The position numbers were made by a program, and so were the translations under genes. Below the pieces are notes generated by a model. That model made no database searches. It was given only the letters and a program-made list of their open reading frames with translations, and had not been told where the DNA came from. Below, one piece after another: positions 7,480-14,358 of a DNA stretch of 28,711 nt. The stretch comes from CAZCWX01 sp964502465 (lineage in GTDB: Bacteria > Desulfobacterota > Binatia > Bin18), in the NCBI GenBank assembly GCA_964502465.1, contig CAZCWX010000225.1:1-28711 (forward strand). Direction: 5' to 3'. Numbering within the stretch: the first letter of the stretch is position 1; each line of letters opens with the position of its first letter.

Positions 7480-8319
7480 TTACTCTTCTGCTGGCGTCCA
7501 ATAGACTCCTCGCTCTTTCCCATCGCGTTGTACTCGCAGCAAAGTCCGACTCCCCTTCTCTTTCTGTACCTTGTCACGAAAGTCCGCAACATTGCGCACC
7601 GTTTCCTCTCCCACGGCCATAATGACATCTCCCCGTTGGAGCTGATCTTCTCCTATTTCCCTCCCCGAATCCGCGACCAACACGCCCTGGGTATCTGGTA
7701 AATTGAAATGGGCAGCAAGTTCGGCAGTCAGATTCTGCACCGTTACGCCAGAAATTTTCTCGCTTGCCGATTCTACCTGACCTTCAAGCGGCCCAGAAGG
7801 AAAGCTCATATCAAATAACTCTTTCGCAACGAAGATCGGGCGGTGAAACCGCAGAGCCAGGGCAATCGCGTCGCTCGGCCGGCTATCTACCGCGAAAGGT
7901 TTTCCCGCCGCAGCGAGATAAATCTGCGCGTAGTAGGTGTTCCCTTTTAGCTCGCTGACCACGACTTTCTCGAACTGCACTCCTACTTGCTCAAGGATAT
8001 TTTTCAACAGATCGTGGGTCAGTGGCCGTGGCGGAGGAATCCCTTGCAGTTCTAAAGCAATGGCCTGCGCCTCGAACGCACCTACCCAAATGGGCATTGA
8101 TTTTTTCTTCTCCTTATCCTGGAGAATCACTACTGGCGAGTTCGAGAAGCGATCGAACCCGACATGACGGACCTCAACCTGAACGGTGTCCCCGGCTGAA
8201 TTCTCTGCGCGACAAGACGAAGTGAGCAGCCCACAGAAGATCGGAAGGCAGACAGCCACTCTGTACGCTTGTAGCAGTGAACTCCGGCATCGCCAACGTT
8301 TCCAGACTCGCCCATTCAT
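7480..8319 (-). CDS. Exported bifunctional-nuclease (DUF151) domain fused to a PDZ domain
   Basis: A 279-residue protein. Residues 1-40 form an export signal with a basic start, a hydrophobic core around 20-33 and then TSSC (Cys36). The lipobox is imperfect because Thr is at -3, so either lipoprotein processing or cleavage after CRA is possible. Residues about 46-170 are a DUF151/BFN domain (SMPIWVGAFEAQAIAL; LTHDLL; VDSRPSDAIALALR). Residues about 190-275 look like a PDZ domain (GVLVADSG, LQRGDVIMAVG, VADFRDKV). The start at 8319 has GAGGAGG just upstream; the longer frame from 8367 lacks this. DUF151 proteins are usually cytosolic, so the fusion suggests an envelope role, perhaps ligand or peptide binding rather than nucleic-acid cleavage. 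Confidence 0.88.
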   Translation of the reverse strand: MNGRVWKRWRCRSSLLQAYRVAVCLPIFCGLLTSSCRAENSAGDTVQVEVRHVGFDRFSNSPVVILQDKEKKKSMPIWVGAFEAQAIALELQGIPPPRPLTHDLLKNILEQVGVQFEKVVVSELKGNTYYAQIYLAAAGKPFAVDSRPSDAIALALRFHRPIFVAKELFDMSFPSGPLEGQVESASEKISGVTVQNLTAELAAHFNLPDTQGVLVADSGREIGEDQLQRGDVIMAVGEETVRNVADFRDKVQKEKGSRTLLRVQRDGKERGVYWTPAEE

Positions 8320-8379
8320 AAGGGCCTCCTCTGCGTAAAAAATAATGGCCGTCTGTTTCCTTCGCACTATTTTTGTTAG

Positions 8380-8385
8380 TATAAT
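8380..8385 (+). promoter_or_regulatory. Perfect -10 box placed for a leaderless transcript
   Basis: TATAAT at 8380-8385 is a consensus -10. Transcription would begin near 8392, essentially at the ATG at 8394. No convincing -35 or ribosome binding site is present, so the downstream mRNA may be leaderless. Confidence 0.4.
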
Positions 8386-8393
8386 TGCTTGTT

Positions 8394-8978
8394 ATGAGGA
8401 AGACAATTTCTGACGGCGGCTTAAAGTCATTCTTCTTTGAATGTGCGCGAAAAAGTTTTCATGAGCTTGGACTCAATGACAAAACAGTGATTGAATATAT
8501 TGCTAATATGCTGACCGCATTCGTCCGCACCGATCAACTGTATCGCTTGCACACACCGACAGGGCGACATCTCGATAGTGTTGTTGAGATGCTCAGCGTA
8601 CAGACTCCTGCCCCTCAAGCACAGCGACCGCCACAGCGACCGCAGGTCATACGCGAGCGGGAGATGCGCAAATACGTGGGAGATTATACTCTCTTCATGA
8701 GTGGGCTGTTTCGCACCTTCATCGAAAAGCGCGGCGTCCTTGATTACTATCTGCAGGAAGGGCGCCGCTCATACTGGAAAGTTTCCGAACTAGACCTAGC
8801 CCTCTATCATACCGGTTTTCTCCTCTTTCAAGAATTGTCGAAAAATTTCGAATATTACGCTGGAGCACTCGATTATATGCGCAAGGCGTGTTTCGCTGCT
8901 CCTGCGGGACAAGATCCATTCGGTCAATTTCTCCGTCAAGTTGAAGGATGGATAAAAGTCAATCTGTCCGATAACTAA
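8394..8978 (+). CDS. Conserved-looking hypothetical protein (194 aa)
   Basis: I do not recognise this protein. It is soluble and mostly helical, with no signal peptide or membrane segment. Two helical parts (about 1-70 and 90-190) are joined by a Gln/Pro-rich linker (PAPQAQRPPQRPQ). The C-terminal half has many aromatic residues (YVGDYTLFMSGLF, RRSYWKVSELD, NFEYYAGALDYM). The start is taken at ATG 8394; a TTG at 8385 would overlap the -10 box. It is divergent from the DUF151-PDZ gene across a 74-bp gap, and ends 14 nt before the pseudouridine synthase, with which it may form an operon. Confidence 0.8.
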   Translation: MRKTISDGGLKSFFFECARKSFHELGLNDKTVIEYIANMLTAFVRTDQLYRLHTPTGRHLDSVVEMLSVQTPAPQAQRPPQRPQVIREREMRKYVGDYTLFMSGLFRTFIEKRGVLDYYLQEGRRSYWKVSELDLALYHTGFLLFQELSKNFEYYAGALDYMRKACFAAPAGQDPFGQFLRQVEGWIKVNLSDN

Positions 8979-8992
8979 GCCACCAGCTTCAC

Positions 8993-9916
8993 GTGTCGGA
9001 TTTTTTGCAGTGGACTGTCGCCGCACATGAAAGCAATGTGCGACTTGATACCTTCCTCGCCACACGTCTCGCTCCTCTCTCTCGTCGAGCGATCAGGACG
9101 CTGATTGCTCGTAGACAGATTCTCGTCAACGGTCGTACCAGTAAAAAAGGTCTGCGCGTACGCACAGGGGATAGTGTCATAGTGCCAGCTCCCCCACCTT
9201 TGTACGAGCATGCTGCCCTACCAATCGACGTGGTCTATGCCGATACAGCTATTGTCGTTCTCAATAAACCTGCTGGCATTCCCAGTGTGGCTCTACGCTA
9301 CGATGAGACCGACACGGTGGCGAACTTTCTCGCTGCCTGTTTCCCGGAGACGGCAAACGCTGGACCACATCCGCTTGAATCAGGACTCGTCCATCGCCTT
9401 GATACTGCGACCTCAGGCCTACTCGTTGCAGCCCGCACCCCGACGGCTTATGCGTTTTTACGTCACCACTTCCATATTCAGGCAGTAGAAAAGCAATATC
9501 TGGCTTTCGTGAAGGGGCGATGCACCGTCAAAGGGCAGATGGTGTTCCGTTTGGCACCAGCAGGTCCTCGTAGACAGCGTATGCACCTCGTCACGACTGG
9601 GGAAGGGCAAGAAGCGTCTTCTCTATACAACCTTGTGGAAGTGCTCCCCCACTATACCCTCATTCAGGTCACCATAACCACAGGGATACGTCATCAGATC
9701 CGGGCTCACTTGGCTGGCCTGGGACATCCGATTGTCGGCGATACAATGTACGGCAATGGCGAAGACGGTTCACGGCTCTGCCTGCATGCTCACGCCTTAG
9801 GGTTTGTACACCCTTCGACCGGTCAGCAGCTCCGGTTTGCTAGCCCTCTCCCTCAAGATTTTTTTTCACTGCTAGAAAGCCGGAGGCACCCCCGCAACCC
9901 CCACGAAAAAGGTTAG
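8993..9916 (+). CDS. RluA-family RNA pseudouridine synthase with S4 domain
   Basis: A 307-residue protein of the RluC/RluD size. It has an N-terminal S4 RNA-binding domain (RLDTFLATRL, SRRAIRTLIARRQILVNG), the family strand VVLNKPAGIP, and the catalytic motif HRLDTATSGLL with Asp137 as nucleophile. The late motif TGIRHQIRAHL and the GHPIVGDTMYG segment are also present. It converts uridine to pseudouridine in rRNA or tRNA; the site cannot be assigned. The GTG start at 8993 lacks an obvious ribosome binding site, but lies 14 nt after the upstream gene, so translation may be coupled. Confidence 0.93.
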   Translation: MSDFLQWTVAAHESNVRLDTFLATRLAPLSRRAIRTLIARRQILVNGRTSKKGLRVRTGDSVIVPAPPPLYEHAALPIDVVYADTAIVVLNKPAGIPSVALRYDETDTVANFLAACFPETANAGPHPLESGLVHRLDTATSGLLVAARTPTAYAFLRHHFHIQAVEKQYLAFVKGRCTVKGQMVFRLAPAGPRRQRMHLVTTGEGQEASSLYNLVEVLPHYTLIQVTITTGIRHQIRAHLAGLGHPIVGDTMYGNGEDGSRLCLHAHALGFVHPSTGQQLRFASPLPQDFFSLLESRRHPRNPHEKG

Positions 9917-9943
9917 AAGGGGCCAGAAGATCGTTGACTGACA

Positions 9944-10297
9944 TCAAGCAGCCGCCTGACCGTTCTTGCCTTTTTCCTTGGCGCAGGCAGTACACAGATT
10001 GTAGACGTTGTTTGGATCCTCAGTCAAACCTTCATCAAGGTTGTGACAAATCTTCTTACACTCGGCACAGATGAAGTAGATCCCTTCGATAGTCTTATTG
10101 ATACGTTCTCGGTTCAGCACACGACCTTTCAGTTTTTCGACGCGAATACCCAGGAGTTCTTCGTAGCGCCGCTTGATCTTCAGCCTCCCGGCTTCATCTT
10201 TAGGGAGTTCCTCTTCGGCCGACTCCTCTACCTGCTCATCATCCGAGAAGAAATCGAAACTCTTCTTTGGTTTTTCTTTCTTACGCGCCCTCGGCAT
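9944..10297 (-). CDS. Small zinc-ribbon protein with acidic N-terminal region
   Basis: A 117-residue protein. The first 30 residues are charged (MPRARKKEKPKK, then acidic), followed by a basic helical part (RLKIKRRYEELLGIRVEKLK) and a C-terminal Cys cluster. The cluster is C77-x2-C80-x3-C84 and C102-x2-C105, consistent with a zinc ribbon. It may bind nucleic acid or ribosomes, but no family is recognised. The start at 10297 has AAGGAG about 8 nt upstream; the longer frame from 10342 would overlap the preceding gene. It follows the 56-residue zinc-ribbon gene by 17 nt on the same strand, so the two are likely an operon. Confidence 0.75.
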   Translation of the reverse strand: MPRARKKEKPKKSFDFFSDDEQVEESAEEELPKDEAGRLKIKRRYEELLGIRVEKLKGRVLNRERINKTIEGIYFICAECKKICHNLDEGLTEDPNNVYNLCTACAKEKGKNGQAAA

Positions 10298-10314
10298 GGA
10301 ATTGCTCCTTGAAT

Positions 10315-10485
10315 TTAACGAGTCCTGACCATGTGTTGGCATTTTTTATCTTCACACACCCAAAAGAAGCCCTTTTGACCAAATCCGGCGAACTGCACGA
10401 CTTTACTGTCTGAGCCACAAGCTGGGCAAGAACGTTTCTGACGAGCATCCCCACCTTTCTGGGCGGTCTTAGCCTTTTCTGCCAC
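10315..10485 (-). CDS. Very small zinc-ribbon protein (56 aa)
   Basis: A 56-codon frame from a GTG at 10485 with AGGAGG at 10499-10494, 8 nt upstream. After a lysine-rich start, the protein has a two-knuckle zinc ribbon: C20-P-A-C23 and C44-E-D-K-K-C49, separated by a strand-rich segment (SKVVQFAGFGQKGFFWV). Its size and arrangement resemble ribosome- or RNA-polymerase-associated zinc ribbons, but the function is unknown. The ordered Cys, the ribosome binding site and tight spacing to the next zinc-ribbon gene argue that it is real. It is divergent from the ttuB-ttuA-trmI set 128 bp away. Confidence 0.7.
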   Translation of the reverse strand: MAEKAKTAQKGGDARQKRSCPACGSDSKVVQFAGFGQKGFFWVCEDKKCQHMVRTR

Positions 10486-10613
10486 GATCTCTTCCTCCTC
10501 GCAATTTCAGTTATGATTAGGCAAAAAAATTCCGGCGTCCTCGTCACCGGGTGCCAAAAGCATAGGGGATCGCAACCATTCTTGTCAAGGGTTCTTGTCG
10601 GTCTAGAGAGGGC

Positions 10614-10829
10614 ATGGTACGGTCCTTCCTCGTGCGTGTGAAGCTATTGCCACAAAATAAAACGGTTACGTTCTCGGGGGATATACGGGTCGCGGTTCTC
10701 CTGAAGAAGCTGTCATTGCTTCCTTCGACAGTCATGGTGATCCGCAACGATCACTTGCTCACAGAAGATGAACTCGTGCGAGACGGAGATGAGATCGAAA
10801 TTCGTTCAGTCATATCGGGGGGGCTATGA
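10614..10829 (+). CDS. ttuB: ThiS/MoaD-like sulfur carrier, probable TtuB
   Basis: A 71-residue ubiquitin-fold sulfur carrier. The ThiS/MoaD pattern is visible: a first strand (RVKLLPQNKTVTF), a helix (VAVLLKKLSLLPSTVMVIRN), the acidic L-x-D-G-D-E-I-E-I segment and a C-terminal Gly-Gly. In TtuB the C-terminal glycine is thiocarboxylated and donates sulfur to tRNA position 54. Here the protein ends G-G-L, one residue past the usual end. The stop overlaps the ATG of ttuA (ATGA at 10826-10829), so the two are translationally coupled and almost certainly partners. The assignment to TtuB rather than ThiS or MoaD rests on this neighbour. Confidence 0.8.
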   Translation: MVRSFLVRVKLLPQNKTVTFSGDIRVAVLLKKLSLLPSTVMVIRNDHLLTEDELVRDGDEIEIRSVISGGL

Positions 10830-11845
10830 AGTGCACCCGCTGTCGTGAACGAGCCGAAATCAACCTGCCGTCCCATAACTCTGCGTTCTGCCGCTCGTGC
10901 TTTCTGCTCTATTTTCGACGCCAGGTCGAGCGCACCATTACCAAAGAAAAAATGTTCACGAAAGAGGAACGCATCCTCGTTGCGGTCTCTGGCGGAAAAG
11001 ACAGTCTCGCCTTGTGGGATGTGCTTCTCTTTCACGGATATCAGACGGAAGGTCTGTATCTCGACCTTGGCATTGGCGACTACTCGTCTCAATCACGAAA
11101 CAAAGTCGAGCATTTTGCCCGTTTCCACAACGTCCCCTTGCGGATTGTCGCGCTTGCGGATGAAGCGGTGACTGTGCCCGTCGCCGCACAATTCACCCAC
11201 AGAGTGCCGTGCGCGGCATGTGGCAAGATGAAACGGCACTTCTTCGATCAGTATGCCATAGAAGGAGCGTTTGCTGTCCTTGCCACCGGGCATAACCTTG
11301 ATGACGAAGCCGCACGTTTGTTGGGGAATGTATTGCACTGGCAAACTGAGTATCTCGCGCGCGAAAAACCCGTCCTACATCCAACGCACCCGCGATTTGT
11401 TCGCAAAGTGCGGCCACTATACCGCATGAGCGAGTTTGAGACCGCCTCATACGCGTTCTTCTGTGGCATTGACTACGTTATTGAAGAATGTCCGAACAGT
11501 GTTGGTGCAACCCAGTTGTTCTACAAAGAGATCCTGAACCAGCTTGAAGCGAAAATGCCCGGTACCAAACTGACCTTCGTGCAGGAATTTCTGCGTTCCG
11601 CACAACCCCTCTTCGTTGCTCCCGATGGAAGCCCTCCTCGTGAATGTGAGGTGTGCGGCATGCCGGCGTTTGCAGCAGAGTGCTCTTTCTGTCGCCTGCT
11701 TCGTGAGGTCGAACGCAAACAGAACAACGCAGACAGAAAGCAGTCAACGATCAATGTGGAACAAGAGGAAACGGAGAAACGGAGAGAAGCAGGTCTCCGA
11801 TTCCCCGATTCCCCAGTTCCCCGATTCCTCTCCTCCAAGAGCTAA
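10826..11845 (+). CDS. ttuA: TtuA-type tRNA 2-thiouridine synthase (2-thioribothymidine-54)
   Basis: A 339-residue adenylating thiolase. It has an N-terminal zinc finger (C3, C6, C22, C25), the PP-loop SGGKDS (55-60) for ATP activation of the base, and the three Cys expected to hold a 4Fe-4S cluster: C129 and C132 (VPCAACG) and C222 (EECPNS), almost the Thermus TtuA numbering. A C-terminal zinc finger follows (C274, C277, C286, C289). TtuA takes sulfur from TtuB to convert ribothymidine-54 to s2T in the tRNA T-loop. Residues after about 297 form an unusual polar tail encoded by 8-nt repeats and are probably not part of the fold. ttuB lies directly upstream (4-nt overlap) and trmI 9 nt downstream. 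Confidence 0.92.
   Translation: MKCTRCRERAEINLPSHNSAFCRSCFLLYFRRQVERTITKEKMFTKEERILVAVSGGKDSLALWDVLLFHGYQTEGLYLDLGIGDYSSQSRNKVEHFARFHNVPLRIVALADEAVTVPVAAQFTHRVPCAACGKMKRHFFDQYAIEGAFAVLATGHNLDDEAARLLGNVLHWQTEYLAREKPVLHPTHPRFVRKVRPLYRMSEFETASYAFFCGIDYVIEECPNSVGATQLFYKEILNQLEAKMPGTKLTFVQEFLRSAQPLFVAPDGSPPRECEVCGMPAFAAECSFCRLLREVERKQNNADRKQSTINVEQEETEKRREAGLRFPDSPVPRFLSSKS
11768..11830 (+). repeat. 8-nt tandem repeats coding for the TtuA tail
   Basis: Two copies of GAAACGGA (11768-11783) are followed by GATTCCCC, GATTCCCC, AGTTCCCC and GATTCCTC (11799-11830). The two blocks are partly complementary (GGAAACGGAGA with TCTCCGATTCC, one mismatch), so the RNA can fold into a hairpin. Because 8 is not a multiple of 3, any gain or loss of a unit would change the frame of the ttuA 3' end. 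Confidence 0.75.
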
Positions 11846-11854
11846 CGGCTTCCC

Positions 11855-12646
11855 ATGTCTTCCCGTGTCCTCCTCCAGGCTGGTGATACAGTCCTGTTCA
11901 TCGACCGCAAAGAGCGCGAATATCTGCGCACCCTCAAGGGCGGCGGCCGCATCTCTTTACACGGCGGCACGCTACAGGCCGACCACATTATCGGGTTGCC
12001 CGAGGGCAGTCTCGTCCACACGACCGCAAATGAGCCTTTCTGGATTTTTCGCCCGACCTATGCCCATCTAATCCCCAACCTGCCACGTCGTGCCCAGGTG
12101 ATCTACCCCAAAGACGTGGGGATTATGCTCTTGTGGGGTGACGTCTTTCCTGGAGCCTCTGTGGTCGAAGTAGGAGCTGGACCAGGAGCCTTAACCATTG
12201 CTTTACTTCGGGCCATTGGTCCAACAGGAACCTTGGTAACGATTGAAGCGCGAGAAGATTTCTGTGAGATGTCACGAGAGAATGTTTTCCGTTTTTTCGG
12301 AGAAGCGCCAAACTGGACCCTGCAGATCGGCGATGCCTATACCGCGATTGAGGCACGCGATACAGACCGGCTGTTCATCGATGTCCCCGAACCGTGGCGA
12401 GTGCTCCCACACGCTGCCCACGCCTTGCGCCCAGGCGGAGTCTTGGTCGGATATGTGCCAACTGTGGTGCAGGTCAAAGCCCTGGTCGATGAACTCCGCA
12501 GCCGTCCAGATTTCACGGCGATCGAGGTCATGGAGAATCTGCTCCGTTTTTGGCATGTCAAAGACCTCTCTGTCCGTCCTGAGCACCGTATGGTTGCTCA
12601 CACCGGCTTTATTATTGTAGCGCGGAAAGCGTACAATGAGCCATAA
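11855..12646 (+). CDS. trmI: tRNA (adenine-58-N1)-methyltransferase, TrmI/GCD14 family
   Basis: A 263-residue SAM-dependent methyltransferase. The N-terminal beta domain ends with the RRAQVIYPKDVG motif typical of TrmI. The SAM-binding motif I is VVEVGAGPGALTIALL (about 103-118), and the family's catalytic region reads FIDVPEPW with Asp176. The enzyme makes m1A58 in the tRNA T-loop, the base that pairs with position 54. It begins 9 nt after ttuA, so one transcript would carry the enzymes for both partner bases. No strong ribosome binding site is visible; coupling to ttuA translation is likely. Confidence 0.93.
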   Translation: MSSRVLLQAGDTVLFIDRKEREYLRTLKGGGRISLHGGTLQADHIIGLPEGSLVHTTANEPFWIFRPTYAHLIPNLPRRAQVIYPKDVGIMLLWGDVFPGASVVEVGAGPGALTIALLRAIGPTGTLVTIEAREDFCEMSRENVFRFFGEAPNWTLQIGDAYTAIEARDTDRLFIDVPEPWRVLPHAAHALRPGGVLVGYVPTVVQVKALVDELRSRPDFTAIEVMENLLRFWHVKDLSVRPEHRMVAHTGFIIVARKAYNEP

Positions 12647-12728
12647 CAGAACAGAGAGTTTCTCGCGTCTTTGCTGACAGTTGCCTGCTGATAGCTGACC
12701 GCTTATTGACTAAAAAGGGGGAGCCGTC

Positions 12729-13487
12729 ATGAAAGTATTGTTCGAAAAAAAAGGGCCGATTGCGTACGTCACCATTAACCGGCCAGAGCGCTTAAACGCC
12801 TGTGACTTTGAGACGTATGAACGGTTAGCAGAGGTCTGGCGTGAGTTTCGCGATGATGCAGCCTTGCGCGTCGGTATCCTCACCGGTGCTGGAGAGCGCG
12901 CGTTTTGTGCCGGCAGTGATGTCAAGGCCAATTATGTTGAACGGCCCGGCCAAGAGCCGCAAAATATCCTCTTTCCTCTGCTCTTCGATCTCTATAAACC
13001 GATTATCGCTGCCATCAATGGTCATGCGAACGGTGGCGGGTTAGAACAGGCCCTCGCCTGTGATATGCGTGTGGCAGCTGAACACGCGCAGTTTGGCCTT
13101 GGTGAAGTGCGCCTGGGCTGGCTACCAGGCGCAGGAGGCACACAACGATTGCCGCGTTTGATCCCCCTGGGGCGCGCGTTGGAAATGCTCTATACCGGAA
13201 ACCGTATTCAGGCACAGGAAGCCCTACGTCTCGGTTTGGTCGATCATGTTGTCCCGATGAGCCAGCTCATGAGCAAATGTGAGGAAATCGCGACAGAGAT
13301 CTGCAAAAGCGCCCCGCTTGCCGTACAAAAGATCAAGCAAGCTGCCCTGCGTGGCCTTGACATGCCTCTGGCGGATGGACTGAAATTAGAGCGCGAGTTG
13401 TACAATTGGTTACAAGGCACCGAAGATGCCCGTGAGGGTGCCCGGGCCTTCGCTGAAAAACGACCACCACAGTGGAAAGGCAAGTAA
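12729..13487 (+). CDS. Enoyl-CoA hydratase/isomerase (crotonase) family protein
   Basis: A 252-residue crotonase of normal length. The oxyanion-hole segments AFCAGSDV and HANGGGLEQALACD are present, as are both catalytic glutamates of true hydratases: Glu106 (GGGLE) and, twenty residues later, Glu126 (LGEVRLG), equal to Glu144 and Glu164 of the rat enzyme. It should hydrate a 2-enoyl-CoA. Which beta-oxidation or degradation route it serves is not clear. GGGGGAG lies about 6 nt before the ATG. It follows trmI by 82 bp and precedes the sirtuin by 82 bp. Confidence 0.93.
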   Translation: MKVLFEKKGPIAYVTINRPERLNACDFETYERLAEVWREFRDDAALRVGILTGAGERAFCAGSDVKANYVERPGQEPQNILFPLLFDLYKPIIAAINGHANGGGLEQALACDMRVAAEHAQFGLGEVRLGWLPGAGGTQRLPRLIPLGRALEMLYTGNRIQAQEALRLGLVDHVVPMSQLMSKCEEIATEICKSAPLAVQKIKQAALRGLDMPLADGLKLERELYNWLQGTEDAREGARAFAEKRPPQWKGK

Positions 13488-13569
13488 CGCGTAAAATGTC
13501 AAGAATAATTCAGCAGTTTCCTTCTTCTTGGCAAGCACAGGTAGTTGATGACTCCTGGAGGGAAGCACC

Positions 13570-14358
13570 ATGGCACAACCACACACCACACAAGAAGAGG
13601 CCATCCATCGAGCGGCTCAGATTCTCCTCTCATCCCGTTACGTCATGGCCCTCACTGGTGCAGGTATTTCAGTAGAGAGTGGTATTCCCCCCTTCCGCGG
13701 ACCAGGCGGGCTGTGGACCAAGTATGGAGAGCCGCCAATGGATGGCTATCAACGCTTTCTGCAAGACCCGAAGAAAGCCTGGGAAGAACGCTTGTCCCCC
13801 AAAGGACCCAGTAAAGAAATCTGGGAGACGCTGGGTGTAGCCGAGCCGAATCCTGGACACCAGGCACTTGTGGAACTGGAAAATATGGGCATGCTGCGCT
13901 GCCTGATTACGCAAAATGTTGATAACCTGCACCGTCGCGCCGGCAGCCGCAATCTCGTTGAAATCCATGGCAATTATGCGTTGATCCGCTGCATCCAATG
14001 CAACTCTCGCTTTCCTGCTGCCGAAGTTCCTTTACACCACCTGCCACCGCACTGCCCCCAGTGCGAGGGGATGCTTAAAAGTGATACCGTCTCGTTCGGC
14101 GAGCCCATCCCGTCAGATGCCCTGGACAAGTGCTTTAGCGAAACCCAACTCTGCGACTGTATGATCGTGGCGGGAACCTCGGCGACCGTCTATCCAGCGG
14201 CTTCATTTCCCCTCACGGTACGCGAGAAGGGAGGGAGCCTGATCGAGGTGAACCTCTACGAGAGCGAGATCTCCCCTTTGTGTACAGTCAGTTTACGAGG
14301 CCCCTCAGGCCAGATTCTGCAGCAGCTCGTAGAGAGGGTGAAGGAGTTACGGCAATGA
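13570..14358 (+). CDS. Sir2-family NAD-dependent protein deacetylase (sirtuin)
   Basis: A 262-residue sirtuin. It has the NAD motif GAGIS (30-34) followed by SGIPPFRG, then TQNVDNLH (114-121), the catalytic His133 (EIHGN) and a zinc site at C141, C144, C162 and C165. It removes acyl groups from lysines using NAD. The YxxR pair that marks SIRT5/CobB-like desuccinylases is absent: the helix reads W-E-E-R-L-S-P, so deacetylation is more likely. GGAGGG lies about 7 nt before the start. The stop overlaps the ATG of the ACT-domain gene (ATGA), so the two are coupled. Position beside acyl-CoA enzymes fits control of acyl-CoA synthetases, but that is inference. Confidence 0.94.
   Translation: MAQPHTTQEEAIHRAAQILLSSRYVMALTGAGISVESGIPPFRGPGGLWTKYGEPPMDGYQRFLQDPKKAWEERLSPKGPSKEIWETLGVAEPNPGHQALVELENMGMLRCLITQNVDNLHRRAGSRNLVEIHGNYALIRCIQCNSRFPAAEVPLHHLPPHCPQCEGMLKSDTVSFGEPIPSDALDKCFSETQLCDCMIVAGTSATVYPAASFPLTVREKGGSLIEVNLYESEISPLCTVSLRGPSGQILQQLVERVKELRQ

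Noticed and set aside
10281..10547. An 88-codon minus-strand frame covering the small zinc-ribbon gene
   Set aside because: The overlapping 56-codon frame has ordered Cys pairs and a ribosome binding site; the longer frame has no such support.
12647..12728. Imperfect GCTGA-type repeats between trmI and the enoyl-CoA hydratase gene
   Set aside because: The copies are short and irregular and could be chance; not strong enough to call an element.
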